Positions 8,814-19,748 are shown, counted from the stretch's first letter. The stretch is DNA of 64,000 bases from Pseudomonas sp. GOM6 (GCF_029537485.1 NZ_JARPUS010000012.1:1-64000); one strand, 5' to 3'. Numbers and translations: made by a program. The notes: generated from the letters alone by a model not told the origin.

Positions 8814-10223
8814 ATGAAACGCTACGAACAGTTGGCCGAACAGATCGCCGAGCTGATCCGCAGCGGCGTGCTCGCCCCCGGCGAGCGCGTACCTTCGGTG
8901 CGCCAGGCGCGGCGCAGCTATGGCGTCAGCCCCTCGACCATCTTCCAGGCCTACTACCTGCTGGAGGATCGCGGCCTGATCCAGGCCCGCGCCCGCTCCG
9001 GCTACTTCGTTCGCGAGCTGGCGCGCCTGCCGCTGGCCGAACCCGGCAGCAGCGTACCGACCGCCACCAGCACCGCGGTGGATGTCAGCGAACTGGTGTT
9101 CTCCGTGCTCGGCTCGCTGAAGGACCCGAGCACCGTGCCCTTCGGCTCGGCCTTCCCCAGCCCAGAGCTGTTCCCCCTGCCGCGCCTGGCGCGCTCGATG
9201 AACCAGGCGCTGCGCGACATGCCGGCGCATGCGGTGATCGCCGACATGACCGCCGGCAACCCCGACCTGCGCCGACAGATCGCCCTGCGCTACAGGGTTG
9301 CCGGCGTAAGCCTGGCGCAGGAGGAGCTTGTCATTACCAATGGAGCCATGGAGGCGCTGAACCTGTGCCTGCAGACGGTGACCCAGCCGGGCGACCTGGT
9401 AGCCATCGAGTCGCCGGCCTTCTATGCCACCCTGCAGGTGCTGGAGCGGCTCAAGCTCAAGGCGGTGGAGATTCCCGTGCACCCACGCGAGGGTATCGAC
9501 CTCGGCGTGCTGGCCGAGCGCCTGGCCAACCTGCCGATCAAGGCCTGCTGGTTCATGAGCAGCCTGCAGAACCCCATGGGCGCCAGCCTCTCCGAGGCCA
9601 AGAAGGCCGACCTCTATGAACTGCTGTACCAGCATCAGGTGCCACTGATCGAGGACGACGTGTACGCCGAGCTGTACTACGGCGCCCACCCGCCGCAGCC
9701 GATGAAGAGCTTCGACCGCGACGGCCTGGTGATGCACTGCGGCTCCTTCTCCAAGAGCCTGGCGCCGGGCTACCGGGTCGGCTGGGTGGCCGGCGGGCGC
9801 TATGCCGAGCAGATCAGCCGGCTCAAGCTGATGACCACCATCTCGCCCTCGGTGCCGGCCCAGGCGGCCATCGCCGACTACCTGCAGCACGGCGGCTATG
9901 ACCGCCACCTGCGCAAGCTGCGCATCGCCCTGGAGACCCAGCAGGCCGCCATGCTCGCCTCCGCCGCGCGGCATTTTCCGGCCGAGACGCGAGTCACCCG
10001 TCCGGCCGGTGGGTACTTCCTGTGGTTCGAGTTTCCCGAGCGGGTCGACTCGCTGCAGCTGTTCCAGCTCGCGCTGGCCCAAGGCATCAGCCTGGCGCCG
10101 GGACCGATCTTCTCCGCCACCCGCGGCTTCCGGCATTGCGCGCGGTTGAACCATGGCCACCCCTGGGATGCCCAAAGCGAGCGGGCGATGGAAGTACTGG
10201 GGCGCATCCTCGCTTCGTTCTAG
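8814..10223 (+). CDS. MocR-type regulator: GntR helix-turn-helix fused to aminotransferase fold
   Basis: The protein (469 aa) has an N-terminal GntR winged helix (about 1-70: YEQLAEQIAELI, then SYGVSPSTIFQAYYLLEDRGLI) fused to a fold-type I PLP-dependent aminotransferase domain. The PLP-binding lysine is visible in GSFSKSLAPGYRVGW. MocR proteins bind DNA in response to PLP or an amino compound; the target here is unknown. An in-frame ATG overlaps the ccoG stop at 8751, but the ATG at 8814 is preceded by GGGGCGAG and starts MKRYEQLAEQ, where the GntR domain begins, so I prefer it. The same-strand arrangement suggests possible co-transcription with ccoG. Confidence 0.88.
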   Translation: MKRYEQLAEQIAELIRSGVLAPGERVPSVRQARRSYGVSPSTIFQAYYLLEDRGLIQARARSGYFVRELARLPLAEPGSSVPTATSTAVDVSELVFSVLGSLKDPSTVPFGSAFPSPELFPLPRLARSMNQALRDMPAHAVIADMTAGNPDLRRQIALRYRVAGVSLAQEELVITNGAMEALNLCLQTVTQPGDLVAIESPAFYATLQVLERLKLKAVEIPVHPREGIDLGVLAERLANLPIKACWFMSSLQNPMGASLSEAKKADLYELLYQHQVPLIEDDVYAELYYGAHPPQPMKSFDRDGLVMHCGSFSKSLAPGYRVGWVAGGRYAEQISRLKLMTTISPSVPAQAAIADYLQHGGYDRHLRKLRIALETQQAAMLASAARHFPAETRVTRPAGGYFLWFEFPERVDSLQLFQLALAQGISLAPGPIFSATRGFRHCARLNHGHPWDAQSERAMEVLGRILASF

Positions 10224-10313
10224 CCGGCACACCCTGTCTATGCTGCGGGTAGGCAATGCGCGGGCGGCGAACAATAATGGCACCGTGCCACACCAGAACA
10301 AGGACAGAAGACC

Positions 10314-10919
10314 ATGAACGATGACAGCCAATCCCCTGCCAGCATCGAAGTACTGACCGAACAGGAGCGGATCGAGCAGCTGGAGAAGGCCGGCAAACTC
10401 AACCGCCTGCTGATCTTCGGCCTGGCCGGCGCGCTGGTGCTGAACCTCATCGCCTGGGTGCTGGTGGCGATTCTCGGTGGCTCGGACGCCCCCGAAGAGG
10501 AGCAGAACGCCCTGGCCAGCCTGGCCAGCGTCGAGGCACTGCAGAAGGAACTCGGTGCGCTGCAATTGCTCATCGCTCCGCTGCAACAGCAGATCAAGGA
10601 CCAGCAGAAGCTGATCCTCCTGCAGGCTCAGCAGAAGACCGCTCCGCCCAGCGAGGCCCAGGCACCGGAAGCCGCCGCCGTACCGCGCGAGCAGGACCGG
10701 GAGAACGTGCGCATGGTGGCGCGCACCCTGATCGGCCAGGAATACAACTATCAGCAGACCCTCAATGCCCTCAAGGACGGCATGCGCGAACTGGCCAACA
10801 TGACGCCGGGCTCGCGCAGCTGGCTGGACTTCTACACCGAATCACTGGCCAAGCCGATGGCCGACAGCCAGGCACGGGTCAAGGCGCTGGAGAAGTGGGC
10901 GGCGGAACAGGGCAAGTAA
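10314..10919 (+). CDS. Hypothetical single-pass membrane protein with coiled coil
   Basis: I do not recognise a named family. The 201-residue product has a short charged N-terminus, one strong transmembrane helix (about 35-58, LLIFGLAGALVLNLIAWVL) and a long Gln/Leu/Lys-rich stretch (about 75-110) likely to form a coiled coil. A Pro/Ala-rich linker and a helical C-terminus follow. Orientation suggests a large soluble domain after the anchor. The start follows AAGGACAGAAGACC. A REP repeat and an intrinsic terminator follow the stop codon, so it ends a transcription unit. Confidence 0.7.
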   Translation: MNDDSQSPASIEVLTEQERIEQLEKAGKLNRLLIFGLAGALVLNLIAWVLVAILGGSDAPEEEQNALASLASVEALQKELGALQLLIAPLQQQIKDQQKLILLQAQQKTAPPSEAQAPEAAAVPREQDRENVRMVARTLIGQEYNYQQTLNALKDGMRELANMTPGSRSWLDFYTESLAKPMADSQARVKALEKWAAEQGK

Positions 10920-10948
10920 GACCCACCCACGCAACAGCCGATCAGCAT

Positions 10949-11003
10949 GTAGCCCGGACTTCAGTCCGGGTACACGCCAGCCCCGGACTGAAGTTCGGGC
11001 TAC
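10949..11003. repeat. REP-like inverted repeat (TAGCCCGGACTTCAGTCCGGG type)
   Basis: Two arms of about 21 bases (10949-10970 and 10982-11003) are complementary with one mismatch and share the core GCCCGGACTTCAGTCCGG. Each arm is itself partly palindromic. It lies just past the stop of the hypothetical coiled-coil gene and before a true terminator. This is a widespread Pseudomonas intergenic repeat type, distinct from the REP after the FAH gene. Confidence 0.8.
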
Positions 11004-11030
11004 GCTCTCGGCAAACAGCCAGGCCTCGAA

Positions 11031-11065
11031 AAAACGCCGCGATCCCATTGGAATCGCGGCGTTTT
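11031..11065. terminator. Bidirectional intrinsic terminator
   Basis: A 13-bp stem, AAAACGCCGCGAT paired with ATCGCGGCGTTTT, encloses a nine-base loop and has A/T runs on both outer sides. It can therefore stop transcription of the forward hypothetical gene and of the reverse ABC exporter gene, which converge here. Confidence 0.88.
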
Positions 11066-11106
11066 CTTAGGTGAACAGCATTACGCCCATGGGGCGGCTG
11101 TTTCGT

Positions 11107-12885
11107 TCAGTGCTGCAGGTGGCCGTAGAGCTTGGCGTACAGCCCGCCTTCGGCGATCAGCTGCTGGTGGTCGCCATCCTCGGCGATGCGCCCACCGTCG
11201 AACACCAGCACGCGGTCGGCCTGCTTCACCGCGCTCAGGCGGTGGGCAATGATCAGCGTGGTGCGGCCATTGAGGAAGCGCCCCAGGGCCTCGTGCAGGG
11301 CGTATTCGGTGGCGGCATCCAGCGCCGAGGTGGCTTCGTCGAGAATCACCACCTGCGGTTCGGCCAGCACCATGCGGGCAATCGCCAGGCGCTGGCGCTG
11401 ACCGCCGGACAGACGCACGCCGGAGCGCCCGACCATGCTCTCCAGGCCCAGCGGCAAGGCGCGGATGGTCGGTGCCAGCTGGGCGATCTCCAGCGCCTGC
11501 CAGCAGGCTTCGTCGCTGCGCTCGCGACCCATGCACAGGTTGGCGCGCACCGTGTCGTTGAACAGCGCCGGGTGCTGCAGCACCACGGCCACATGTTCGC
11601 GCACCGTCTCCAGGCCGATCTCTTCCAGGCTGGCACCGCCGAAGCGGATGCTGCCGGCCTGCGGGCTGTAGAGCCCGAGCAGCAGCTGCACCAGGGTGCT
11701 CTTGCCGCCCCCAGAGGCACCGACGATGGCCACCTTCTCGCCGGGCGCGATGTTCAGGTCGAGGTCCTGCAGCACCGGCTCGTCGTTGTAGGCGAAGGTC
11801 AGGCCCTGTACTTCGATGCCGACGGTTTCGCGACCCTTGAAGGGATCGACCTGCGCCGGATATTGCGGCTCGTCGGCCCGCGCCAGCAGCTCATTGATTC
11901 GCGCCAGTGCACCGCCGGCGGCGTAGTAGGCGTACTGCAAGCTCAGCAGCTGTTCGACCGGACCGATCATGAACCACAGGTAGCTGAACACCGCGAGCAT
12001 CTGGCCGATGGACAGGTCGGAAAGCAGTACGGTGATCATCGCGGCGGCGCGGAACAGGTCGATGCCGAACTGGAACAGCAGGCCGCTGGTGCGTGCGGCA
12101 GCATCGCTCTTCCACTGCGAGGCTACCGCATAGTCGCGCACCTCGCGGGCCTTGAAACCGAGGCGGCCGAGGAAGAAGCCCTGGCGGTTGCCGGCACGCA
12201 CTTCCTGGATGGCTTCCAGGGTTTCGGTCAGCGCCTGGGTAAAGCGCGAAGTACTGTCGTTCTCCAGCTTTTTCAGGTGCTTGACCTGCTTGCCCAGGCG
12301 CACGGTGGCGAAGATCACCAACGGATTGAACAACAGGATCAGCAGCGCCAGTTGCCAGTGCATCCAGATCAGGATGGCGGCGGTGCCGGTCAGGGTCAGC
12401 ACTGCCACCAGCACCCTTGAGAGGGTTTCGCCGATGAACTTGTCGAGGGTGTCCAGATCGGTGACCAGGTGCGCGCTGACCGTGCCGCCGCCGAGGCTTT
12501 CGTACTCGCTGAGGGAAATACGCTTGAGCCGCTCGATCAGGCGCATGCGCAGGCGGTAGATGACGTCCTTGGACAGCCGGGCGAACAGCCGCGCCTGCAG
12601 GACGTTGCTGACCAGCGCGCCCAGGCGCAGGGTCAACGTCAGCAGCAGCATCAGGCCGATGTAACCGGCGGCGGTTTCCCAGCCGGCCGGCAGGAAACGG
12701 TCCATCACCTTGAGCGCGGCGTCGCCCTGCCCCAGCAGCACTTCGTCCACCAGCAGCGGCAGCAGCAGTGGAATCGGCACGCTGCACAGGGTGGCAACCA
12801 CCGCAATCAGGTTGGCCAGGATAAGGCCCTTGCGATGCCGCAAGGCCAGGCGGCGGATTTCCGCCCAGCTCAGACGATCAGGCAT
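11107..12885 (-). CDS. ABC exporter half-transporter (permease fused to ATPase)
   Basis: The 592-residue protein has an N-terminal six-helix ABC exporter domain and a C-terminal ATPase. The ATPase shows Walker A GASGGGKST (about 389-397), signature LSGGQRQRLAIAR, Walker B VVILDEATSALD and H-loop IAHRLS. This is MsbA/lipid-exporter-like architecture, but the substrate cannot be told; the essential msbA normally sits elsewhere. I chose the ATG at 12885, where ATGCCTGA overlaps the end of the DsbA-family gene, indicating translational coupling. A heterologous or peptide substrate linked to the thiol protein is only a guess. Confidence 0.88.
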   Translation of the reverse strand: MPDRLSWAEIRRLALRHRKGLILANLIAVVATLCSVPIPLLLPLLVDEVLLGQGDAALKVMDRFLPAGWETAAGYIGLMLLLTLTLRLGALVSNVLQARLFARLSKDVIYRLRMRLIERLKRISLSEYESLGGGTVSAHLVTDLDTLDKFIGETLSRVLVAVLTLTGTAAILIWMHWQLALLILLFNPLVIFATVRLGKQVKHLKKLENDSTSRFTQALTETLEAIQEVRAGNRQGFFLGRLGFKAREVRDYAVASQWKSDAAARTSGLLFQFGIDLFRAAAMITVLLSDLSIGQMLAVFSYLWFMIGPVEQLLSLQYAYYAAGGALARINELLARADEPQYPAQVDPFKGRETVGIEVQGLTFAYNDEPVLQDLDLNIAPGEKVAIVGASGGGKSTLVQLLLGLYSPQAGSIRFGGASLEEIGLETVREHVAVVLQHPALFNDTVRANLCMGRERSDEACWQALEIAQLAPTIRALPLGLESMVGRSGVRLSGGQRQRLAIARMVLAEPQVVILDEATSALDAATEYALHEALGRFLNGRTTLIIAHRLSAVKQADRVLVFDGGRIAEDGDHQQLIAEGGLYAKLYGHLQH

Positions 12886-13531
12886 GTACGCGCTCCAGCC
12901 AGCGTCCGAGCAGCGGTTGCAGGGCCTCCAGCGGCTGGTAGCCATTGGTCAGCAGGGCCAGCTGGCCATCGCGCTCGGCCAGCAGGGTCGGGAAACCGCT
13001 GATGCCCAAGTCCTGTACCCAGGTGAAGTCAGCAACGGTGGCCTGGTGCATGGCAGCGCTGTCGAACGCCTCGGCGAACTCGATGCGCGCAATGCCGGCC
13101 AGCTCGGCCAGCTCCGCCAGCACCTGCGGCCGGGTCACATCACGCGCGCCGACGTAGAACGCCTGCTGGATCAGCTGAGCCAGCGGCCAGACACTCTGCT
13201 CGTCGAGCTGGCGCGCGGTGACCAGAGCGCGGCAGGCCGGCGTGGTGTCGTAGGCAAAGCCTTCAGGCAGCGCCTCGGCAAAGTTGAACAGCTGCCCGGT
13301 GGCGGCATTCACCGCTTGCCAGTGACCGAGGATGCGGACCCGCGCCGCCGGCTCCAGCGCCGCACGTTCGCTACGCAGGCCACCCGCCACCAGGTGCAGG
13401 GCTATCCCCGCCTCTGCTGCCTGCTCGGCCAGCGCCTGCACCACCGGGGCGAAACCCCAGCACCACGAACACATGGGGTCCATCACATAGATCAGACGAG
13501 TCGGGCGCAAGCGGGGCTCCTTGGTTGTCAT
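12878..13531 (-). CDS. DsbA-family (FrnE-like) thioredoxin-fold protein
   Basis: The product (217 aa) has a thioredoxin-fold active site C21-S-W-C24 in MDPMCSWCWGF, with the long helical insertion typical of DsbA/2-hydroxychromene isomerase-like proteins. No signal peptide is seen, so it is probably cytoplasmic. The cis-proline region (GISGFPTLL) is near residue 175. The ATG at 13531 is preferred over an in-frame TTG five codons upstream, though neither has a strong ribosome site. It overlaps the downstream ABC exporter gene by eight bases and follows trhO on the same strand. Confidence 0.82.
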   Translation of the reverse strand: MTTKEPRLRPTRLIYVMDPMCSWCWGFAPVVQALAEQAAEAGIALHLVAGGLRSERAALEPAARVRILGHWQAVNAATGQLFNFAEALPEGFAYDTTPACRALVTARQLDEQSVWPLAQLIQQAFYVGARDVTRPQVLAELAELAGIARIEFAEAFDSAAMHQATVADFTWVQDLGISGFPTLLAERDGQLALLTNGYQPLEALQPLLGRWLERVHA

Positions 13532-13592
13532 GTCTGGGTACGCCAAGCGCTGGGTGATGCCGCAAGCGGCTAACCCAGCCTACGGCGGTGCA

Positions 13593-14531
13593 TCAGTCGT
13601 TTTGCAGCGCCTTGTAGTTGTAGCCAATGGGGTGCGGCAGATTGCGCGCCTGGGCGATCTCGATCTGCTTCTGGCGCTCGCGGGCGGCCTGGCGGGTCTT
13701 CTCCGGCAGCGAGTCCCAGCAATGCGGGCAGCTGACGCCAGGGCTGTAGAACTCGGTCTGACGATCTTCCGCAGAGATCGGGTTGCGGCAGGCGTGACAC
13801 TGGTCGTAGTCGCCCTCGGAGAGGTCGTGGCGCACGGTCACCCGGTTGTCGAAGACGAAGCAGTCGCCCTGCCACTTGGTCTCGTCCTGCGGCACCTCTT
13901 CCAGGTACTTGAGGATGCCGCCCTTGAGGTGAAACACCTCCTCGAAGCCGGCGCCGAGCATGTAGCTGGAGGCCTTCTCGCAGCGGATGCCACCTGTGCA
14001 GAACATGGCGACCTTCTTGTGCTTGCTCGGGTCGAAGTGAGCCTGGATGTAATCGGGGAACTCGCGGAACGACTTGGTCTTCGGGTCGATGGCGCCCTCG
14101 AAGGTACCGATGGCCACTTCGTAGTCGTTGCGGGTGTCGATCAGCAGCACTTCCGGGTCGCTGATCAGGGCGTTCCAGTCCTTGGGCTCGACGTAGGTGC
14201 CGACGCGCTGGTTGGGGTCCACGCCCGGCACGCCGAGGGTGACGATTTCCTTCTTCAGCTTGACCTTGGTGCGGTAGAACGGCTGCTCGTCGCAGTAGGA
14301 TTCCTTGTGGTCGACATCGGCCAGGCGGGCATCGCGCTTGAGCCAGGCGAGCAGGCCGTCGATGCCGGCGCGGGAAGCGGACACGGTACCGTTGATGCCT
14401 TCCTCGGCGAGCAACAGGGTGCCTTTCACGCCGTGTTCAAGCATGGTGTTCAGCAGGGGTTCACGCAGCGCCTGGTAGTCCGGCAGGGAGACGAACTTGT
14501 ACAGGGCCGCGACGACGATCTTGTCGGTCAT
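13593..14531 (-). CDS. trhO: tRNA uridine(34) hydroxylase, rhodanese-domain (TrhO/YceA)
   Basis: The 312-residue protein has an N-terminal ferredoxin-like domain and a central rhodanese domain with catalytic cysteine C178 in [10 protein letters not shown]. TrhO makes 5-hydroxyuridine at position 34 of tRNAs in an O2-dependent reaction. The C-terminus carries a CHAC...CPHC four-cysteine cluster (about 254-283) that probably binds zinc and occurs in a subset of this family. The start at [13 protein letters not shown] matches family length; the open frame extends further upstream through a GC-rich hairpin without homology. Confidence 0.93.
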   Translation of the reverse strand: MTDKIVVAALYKFVSLPDYQALREPLLNTMLEHGVKGTLLLAEEGINGTVSASRAGIDGLLAWLKRDARLADVDHKESYCDEQPFYRTKVKLKKEIVTLGVPGVDPNQRVGTYVEPKDWNALISDPEVLLIDTRNDYEVAIGTFEGAIDPKTKSFREFPDYIQAHFDPSKHKKVAMFCTGGIRCEKASSYMLGAGFEEVFHLKGGILKYLEEVPQDETKWQGDCFVFDNRVTVRHDLSEGDYDQCHACRNPISAEDRQTEFYSPGVSCPHCWDSLPEKTRQAARERQKQIEIAQARNLPHPIGYNYKALQND

Positions 14532-14686
14532 GCGGACGCTCTCCAGTGGTCGCCCTCGCAAAGGGCGGACCGGGGATGTAAATGAAAGCGCCGGCACGGG
14601 GCCGGCGCGGGGGCAATTCTAACCCAGGCGGACAGGATTCTGCAGCCGGGGCGGGATCAGCGGCACACGCCACGCTCCCGTAGTGC

Positions 14687-15001
14687 TCAGTGATCGTGCT
14701 TGCTGCCGCCACGGCAGGTCGGCGAATCCGGAGCGAAACCCTGCTGCGCCCACTCCTCGGGGGTGTAGGTGTGCAGCGCCAGGGCGTGGAACTGGCCCAT
14801 CAGCTCGCCCAGGGTGGCGTAGACCTTCTGGTGGCGTTTGACCGCGTTCAAGCCGTGAAAGGCCAGGCTGACAATCACCGCCTTGTAATGGGTTTCCTGA
14901 CCACGACTATGCATGTGACTCTCGTCCACCACGTCCAGATGTTCGGGTTGCAGGGCAGTCAGGGTCTGCAGCAATTTTTCGCGCATCGTCATTTCAGGCA
15001 T
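14687..15001 (-). CDS. bolA: BolA family protein
   Basis: The product (104 aa) is a BolA/IbaG-type protein with the class II KH-like fold. The stretch around SHMHSRGQETHYKAVIVS and NAVKRHQKVYATLGEL matches the family core. BolA proteins partner monothiol glutaredoxins in Fe-S or iron signalling. The first ATG lies only four bases beyond the preceding DUF2059 stop; GAGGAA is very close to it, so initiation three codons later (MTMREK) is also possible. The His-rich tail GGSKHDH could bind metal. The call is firm at family level; the exact paralogue is uncertain. Confidence 0.88.
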   Translation of the reverse strand: MPEMTMREKLLQTLTALQPEHLDVVDESHMHSRGQETHYKAVIVSLAFHGLNAVKRHQKVYATLGELMGQFHALALHTYTPEEWAQQGFAPDSPTCRGGSKHDH

Positions 15002-15005
15002 TTCC

Positions 15006-15503
15006 TCACTGTTTGCCGGGTTTCAATTCGGCACTCATCTGCCCCAGCAGGCGATCCACCTCCGGCGCGGCCGTGCGCAGGCGCTCCTGGGTACGCTGGG
15101 CGGAGATCGCCATCAGCTGCGGCATTTGTTGCAACAGCTTGCTGCCCAGCGGCGTTTGATAGAAGGCGATCAACTGCTTGAGCTCAGCTTCAGTAAACGC
15201 ATCACTGTACAGCGCCACCAGATCGGGGCCGAGCTTGTCCCAACCGACCACACGATCCAGCGCGGCGTTGGCCTGCGCCTGGTAACGCTCCAGTACCGGC
15301 TTCTGCTCGGCTTTGCCGCCAGCCTGGGCAAAGCGCTGGGCGAACATCTGCTGCACCTGGCTGTAGGCCGGTACGGCCATGCGGTCGACCCGGGTCAATT
15401 CGAGAAAGCGCTCGGCCTCGGCGGCATGGCTGGCCTGTGGCTCGGCCAGCACCGGAGCGCTGAGCAGTAACAGAGCGGAACAGATGAGGCGCAAGCGGAT
15501 CAT
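15006..15503 (-). CDS. DUF2059 exported protein
   Basis: The 165-residue protein starts with a clear Sec signal peptide (MIRLRLICSALLLLSAPVLA) and continues as an all-helical DUF2059 domain, for which no biochemical role is established. The start is fixed by AAGGA eight bases upstream and the signal peptide. It is co-directional with bolA, four bases apart, and probably shares its transcript. Location is periplasm. Confidence 0.85.
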   Translation of the reverse strand: MIRLRLICSALLLLSAPVLAEPQASHAAEAERFLELTRVDRMAVPAYSQVQQMFAQRFAQAGGKAEQKPVLERYQAQANAALDRVVGWDKLGPDLVALYSDAFTEAELKQLIAFYQTPLGSKLLQQMPQLMAISAQRTQERLRTAAPEVDRLLGQMSAELKPGKQ

Positions 15504-15692
15504 GGACACATCCTTTCGGGGGTATTCGGCGGGCGGCCATTCTGCGCGCAGCGCGATTTGCACTCAAGCAAACGCCTGACGAGTGGAGTTAGCAAAAAGC
15601 CAGCACTTGCCCTCTACTGACACAACTGTGCATGCTTTGCGCCCCCGAGGCGTCGGCAAGGATTTCGCACACAAGCCGCCGCACACACACGG

Positions 15693-16715
15693 ATGTGTCT
15701 GATGAACACTTTTACTCGCCCGCTCACTGCTCATATCGCGCAACCGCTGTGCGATGAGCGTGGCCGCCTGCTGGAAGCTGCCGTGGGCTGGTCAGCACGC
15801 CCGCGCGTGCACTGCGCCATACCGGGCCACCAGGGTCGCCGCAAGCGCTGGAACCATTGGTGCATCACCACCCCGGACTGGATGCTCTCGCTGACCTTCG
15901 CCAACCTCGACTACCTGGGCTATGGCGCTGCCTATTTTCTTGACCTGCATAGCGGAAAATCGGCCGCCCACACGCAATTACGCCCCTTCGGTGTGGGCTG
16001 CAAGCTGCCCGACACCCCCATAGAGAGTCACGCGTTCGACCACCCTCGCCTGCAAATGAAAGCCGACGAGCGTGGCAATGCCGTGCGCCTAACCGTGGTG
16101 GCCCCGGACATTGGCGGCCAGCCCCTGCACGTGGCGCTGGATATCCAGCGTCCACCGCATCTGGACTCGGTCAATCTGGTCTGCCCCATGGGTGGCAAGA
16201 CCTTCCATGCCACCAGCCGCCAGCTCGGTCTGCCCGTCAGCGGCAGCCTGCAACTGGGCCGCCGCCAGTACCTGTGCAGCACGGGGCAAAGCTTCGCCTC
16301 CCTCGATTTCGCCCGTGGCGTCTGGCCACTGCACAGCCACTGGACACGTGCAGCCTTCGCCGGGCCAGGTGGTATCGCTGGCAATTTTGGCACCGGCTGG
16401 TGCGACTACAGCGGCCTGTCGGAAAACGCCCTGTGGTTTGGTGGCGAACTGCTGCGCCTGGAAGACCGGGTGGAGATCGAACAGAACCCACATGGCCCCC
16501 TGGCCCCCTGGCGTCTGTCCAACCCTGGCGGCCAGGTCGAGCTGTGCTTCACTCCCTGCCAATTGCACCAGGCCACCCCCAAACTCGGCCCCTTTCATGC
16601 CGATACCCGTCAGTGGTTCGGCCGCTATGACGGCGTGTTGCGAGGTCCGCAAGGCGAGAAAGTGCCAGTCAGCAGCGCTTACGGCTGGCTCGGCGCCACC
16701 CACGCCCGCTGGTAG
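15693..16715 (+). CDS. DUF2804 family protein
   Basis: The 340-residue product belongs to DUF2804, a family of predicted beta-rich proteins of unknown function. Typical features are the Trp/Gly/Tyr-rich segments WNHWCITTPDWMLSLTFANLDYLGYG, FARGVWPLHSHWTRA and GTGWCDYSG. No signal peptide or transmembrane segment is evident. Two in-frame ATGs, three codons apart (15693 and 15702), are both possible; neither has a strong Shine-Dalgarno. It stands alone upstream of fumC. Confidence 0.78.
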   Translation: MCLMNTFTRPLTAHIAQPLCDERGRLLEAAVGWSARPRVHCAIPGHQGRRKRWNHWCITTPDWMLSLTFANLDYLGYGAAYFLDLHSGKSAAHTQLRPFGVGCKLPDTPIESHAFDHPRLQMKADERGNAVRLTVVAPDIGGQPLHVALDIQRPPHLDSVNLVCPMGGKTFHATSRQLGLPVSGSLQLGRRQYLCSTGQSFASLDFARGVWPLHSHWTRAAFAGPGGIAGNFGTGWCDYSGLSENALWFGGELLRLEDRVEIEQNPHGPLAPWRLSNPGGQVELCFTPCQLHQATPKLGPFHADTRQWFGRYDGVLRGPQGEKVPVSSAYGWLGATHARW

Positions 16716-16781
16716 TGCCGCACAGGGAACCCCGCTGCGCACGCGCGGCCTAAACTGCCGGAAACTACCCGGAGAGTTGCC

Positions 16782-18168
<1,387 letters not shown>

Positions 18169-18176
<8 letters not shown>

Positions 18177-18789
18177 AACGATTAAGAGCGGTGCCACACC
18201 TCTGGAAGGCGACGGCAAGCGCATCCTGATGATTCTCGGCACCCCCAAGAGCGACAGCTTCTGCCACGCCATCGCCGAGGCCTATACCCAAGGTGCGCGC
18301 GGCAAGGGTCACGTGGTGCGCCAGCTCAGGCTGGCCGACCTGCAGTTCGATCCCATCCTGCGCGAGGGCTTTGGCCAGAACCAGGCACTGGAGGCCGATC
18401 TTCTGGAAGCCCAACGCTATATCCACTGGGCCGAGCACCTGGTGTTCGTCTACCCGGTCTGGTGGGGCGGTGTGCCGGCATTGCTCAAAGGCTTTTTCGA
18501 CCGCACCTTCCTGCCCGGCTTCGCCTTCAAATACCGCAATCGCTCACAGCTGTGGGACAAACTGCTGGTCGGGCGTACCGCCGACCTGCTGGTGACCCTG
18601 GATACGCCGCCCTGGTATTTCCGCTGGATCTACGGCGCGCCGGCTCACCGGCAGATGGTGCGCACCACACTTGGCTTTTGCGGGATCAAGACCCGCCGCC
18701 TGGTCGAATTCGCCCCGGTGCGCCCCTCCTCCGAGGAGCAACGCCAGAGCTGGCTGCGCCGTGCCGAGAATCTGGGCGTTAAGGCTTAG
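18169..18789 (+). CDS. NAD(P)H-dependent oxidoreductase, flavodoxin-like fold
   Basis: The 206-residue protein is a flavodoxin_2/NQO1-type quinone or azo reductase. Visible are the phosphate-binding [14 protein letters not shown] loop, [22 protein letters not shown] and the FMN/FAD contact loop [11 protein letters not shown]. Start is the ATG overlapping the fumC stop, with GGAG upstream. The exact electron acceptor is unknown. Its stop overlaps the stop of the convergent EamA gene by a few bases. Confidence 0.85.
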
Positions 18790-19748
18790 AGCAGTGCCAG
18801 GCGGCGCGCTCTGCGTGCGCGGATGCTGGCCATGATCGAAGGCCCCAGGGCAACGAGCGCGGATCCCAGCACCACCAGCAAGGCGCCGCCATAGCCCAAT
18901 GCATTGATCTGCTCGGGCAGCACATGCTCAGGCCAGAGGGAAGCCGCCAGGGCCACGGCGGAAAAGGTCACCAAAGGCGTCACCGCCAGGGTCGCACTGA
19001 CACGCGAAGCTTCCCAATGCGCCAGGGCCTCGGCAAAGGCGCCATATGCGACCAGCGTATTCAAGCAGCAGGCCAGCAACAGCCAGCCCTGCAGCGGCGA
19101 CAGCTGCAGAGCCTGCAACGGATGCGCCCAGGGCGTGAGGATCAGGGCGCAAGCCAGGTAGATCACCAGCATGATCTGCGGCGAACTCCACTGAGTCAGC
19201 AACTGCTTCTGCGCCAGGCCGTAGAACACCCAGACAAAGGCCGCCGCCAGCACGATCAGCACGCCGGTGGTGTAGGTGGTCAGCGAGGTCAGCAGCTCAT
19301 CCAGGCGCTGATTGAAGAACAAACCGAAGCCCAGCAACAGCACACACATGCCGATGCCCTGGCCCAGGCTGAACGACTCACGAAACACCAGCAGGCTGGC
19401 GAGCAGAAAAAGAATGGGAGCCATCTGGATCACCAGCTGCGTGGTGCCAGGGCTAAGCAGATTGAGGCCGATCAGGTAGAGCACGTAGTTGGCCACCAGG
19501 CCGCCGATGGCCAGCGCCAGCAAACCCAGGCCACGCCGGCCCAAAGGCGCGAAGCGCGGCAAACGGCGACGGGCACCCAGCCAGACGAACAGGATCGAGC
19601 CGGCCACCAGCAGGCGGTACCAGGTGACGGTAATCGGGTCCATCACCTGCAGCACTTCTTTGAGCTTGATCGGCAGGATGCCCCAGAGCAGCGCGGTGGT
19701 CAGGGCTAGCAGCAGGCCAAAGAGCCAGCGGCCGGAGGAGATGTGCAT
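18786..19748 (-). CDS. EamA/DMT-family permease
   Basis: The 320-residue inner-membrane protein shows about ten hydrophobic helices and two EamA repeats, for example WGILPIKLKEVLQ in the first and WEASRVSATLAVTPL in the second. DMT permeases export or exchange small metabolites; the substrate cannot be assigned. Start is supported by CGAGGCCATC before the ATG and a hydrophobic first helix. It is monocistronic and convergent with the fumC unit, the stop codons overlapping. Confidence 0.87.
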   Translation of the reverse strand: MHISSGRWLFGLLLALTTALLWGILPIKLKEVLQVMDPITVTWYRLLVAGSILFVWLGARRRLPRFAPLGRRGLGLLALAIGGLVANYVLYLIGLNLLSPGTTQLVIQMAPILFLLASLLVFRESFSLGQGIGMCVLLLGFGLFFNQRLDELLTSLTTYTTGVLIVLAAAFVWVFYGLAQKQLLTQWSSPQIMLVIYLACALILTPWAHPLQALQLSPLQGWLLLACCLNTLVAYGAFAEALAHWEASRVSATLAVTPLVTFSAVALAASLWPEHVLPEQINALGYGGALLVVLGSALVALGPSIMASIRARRARRLALL

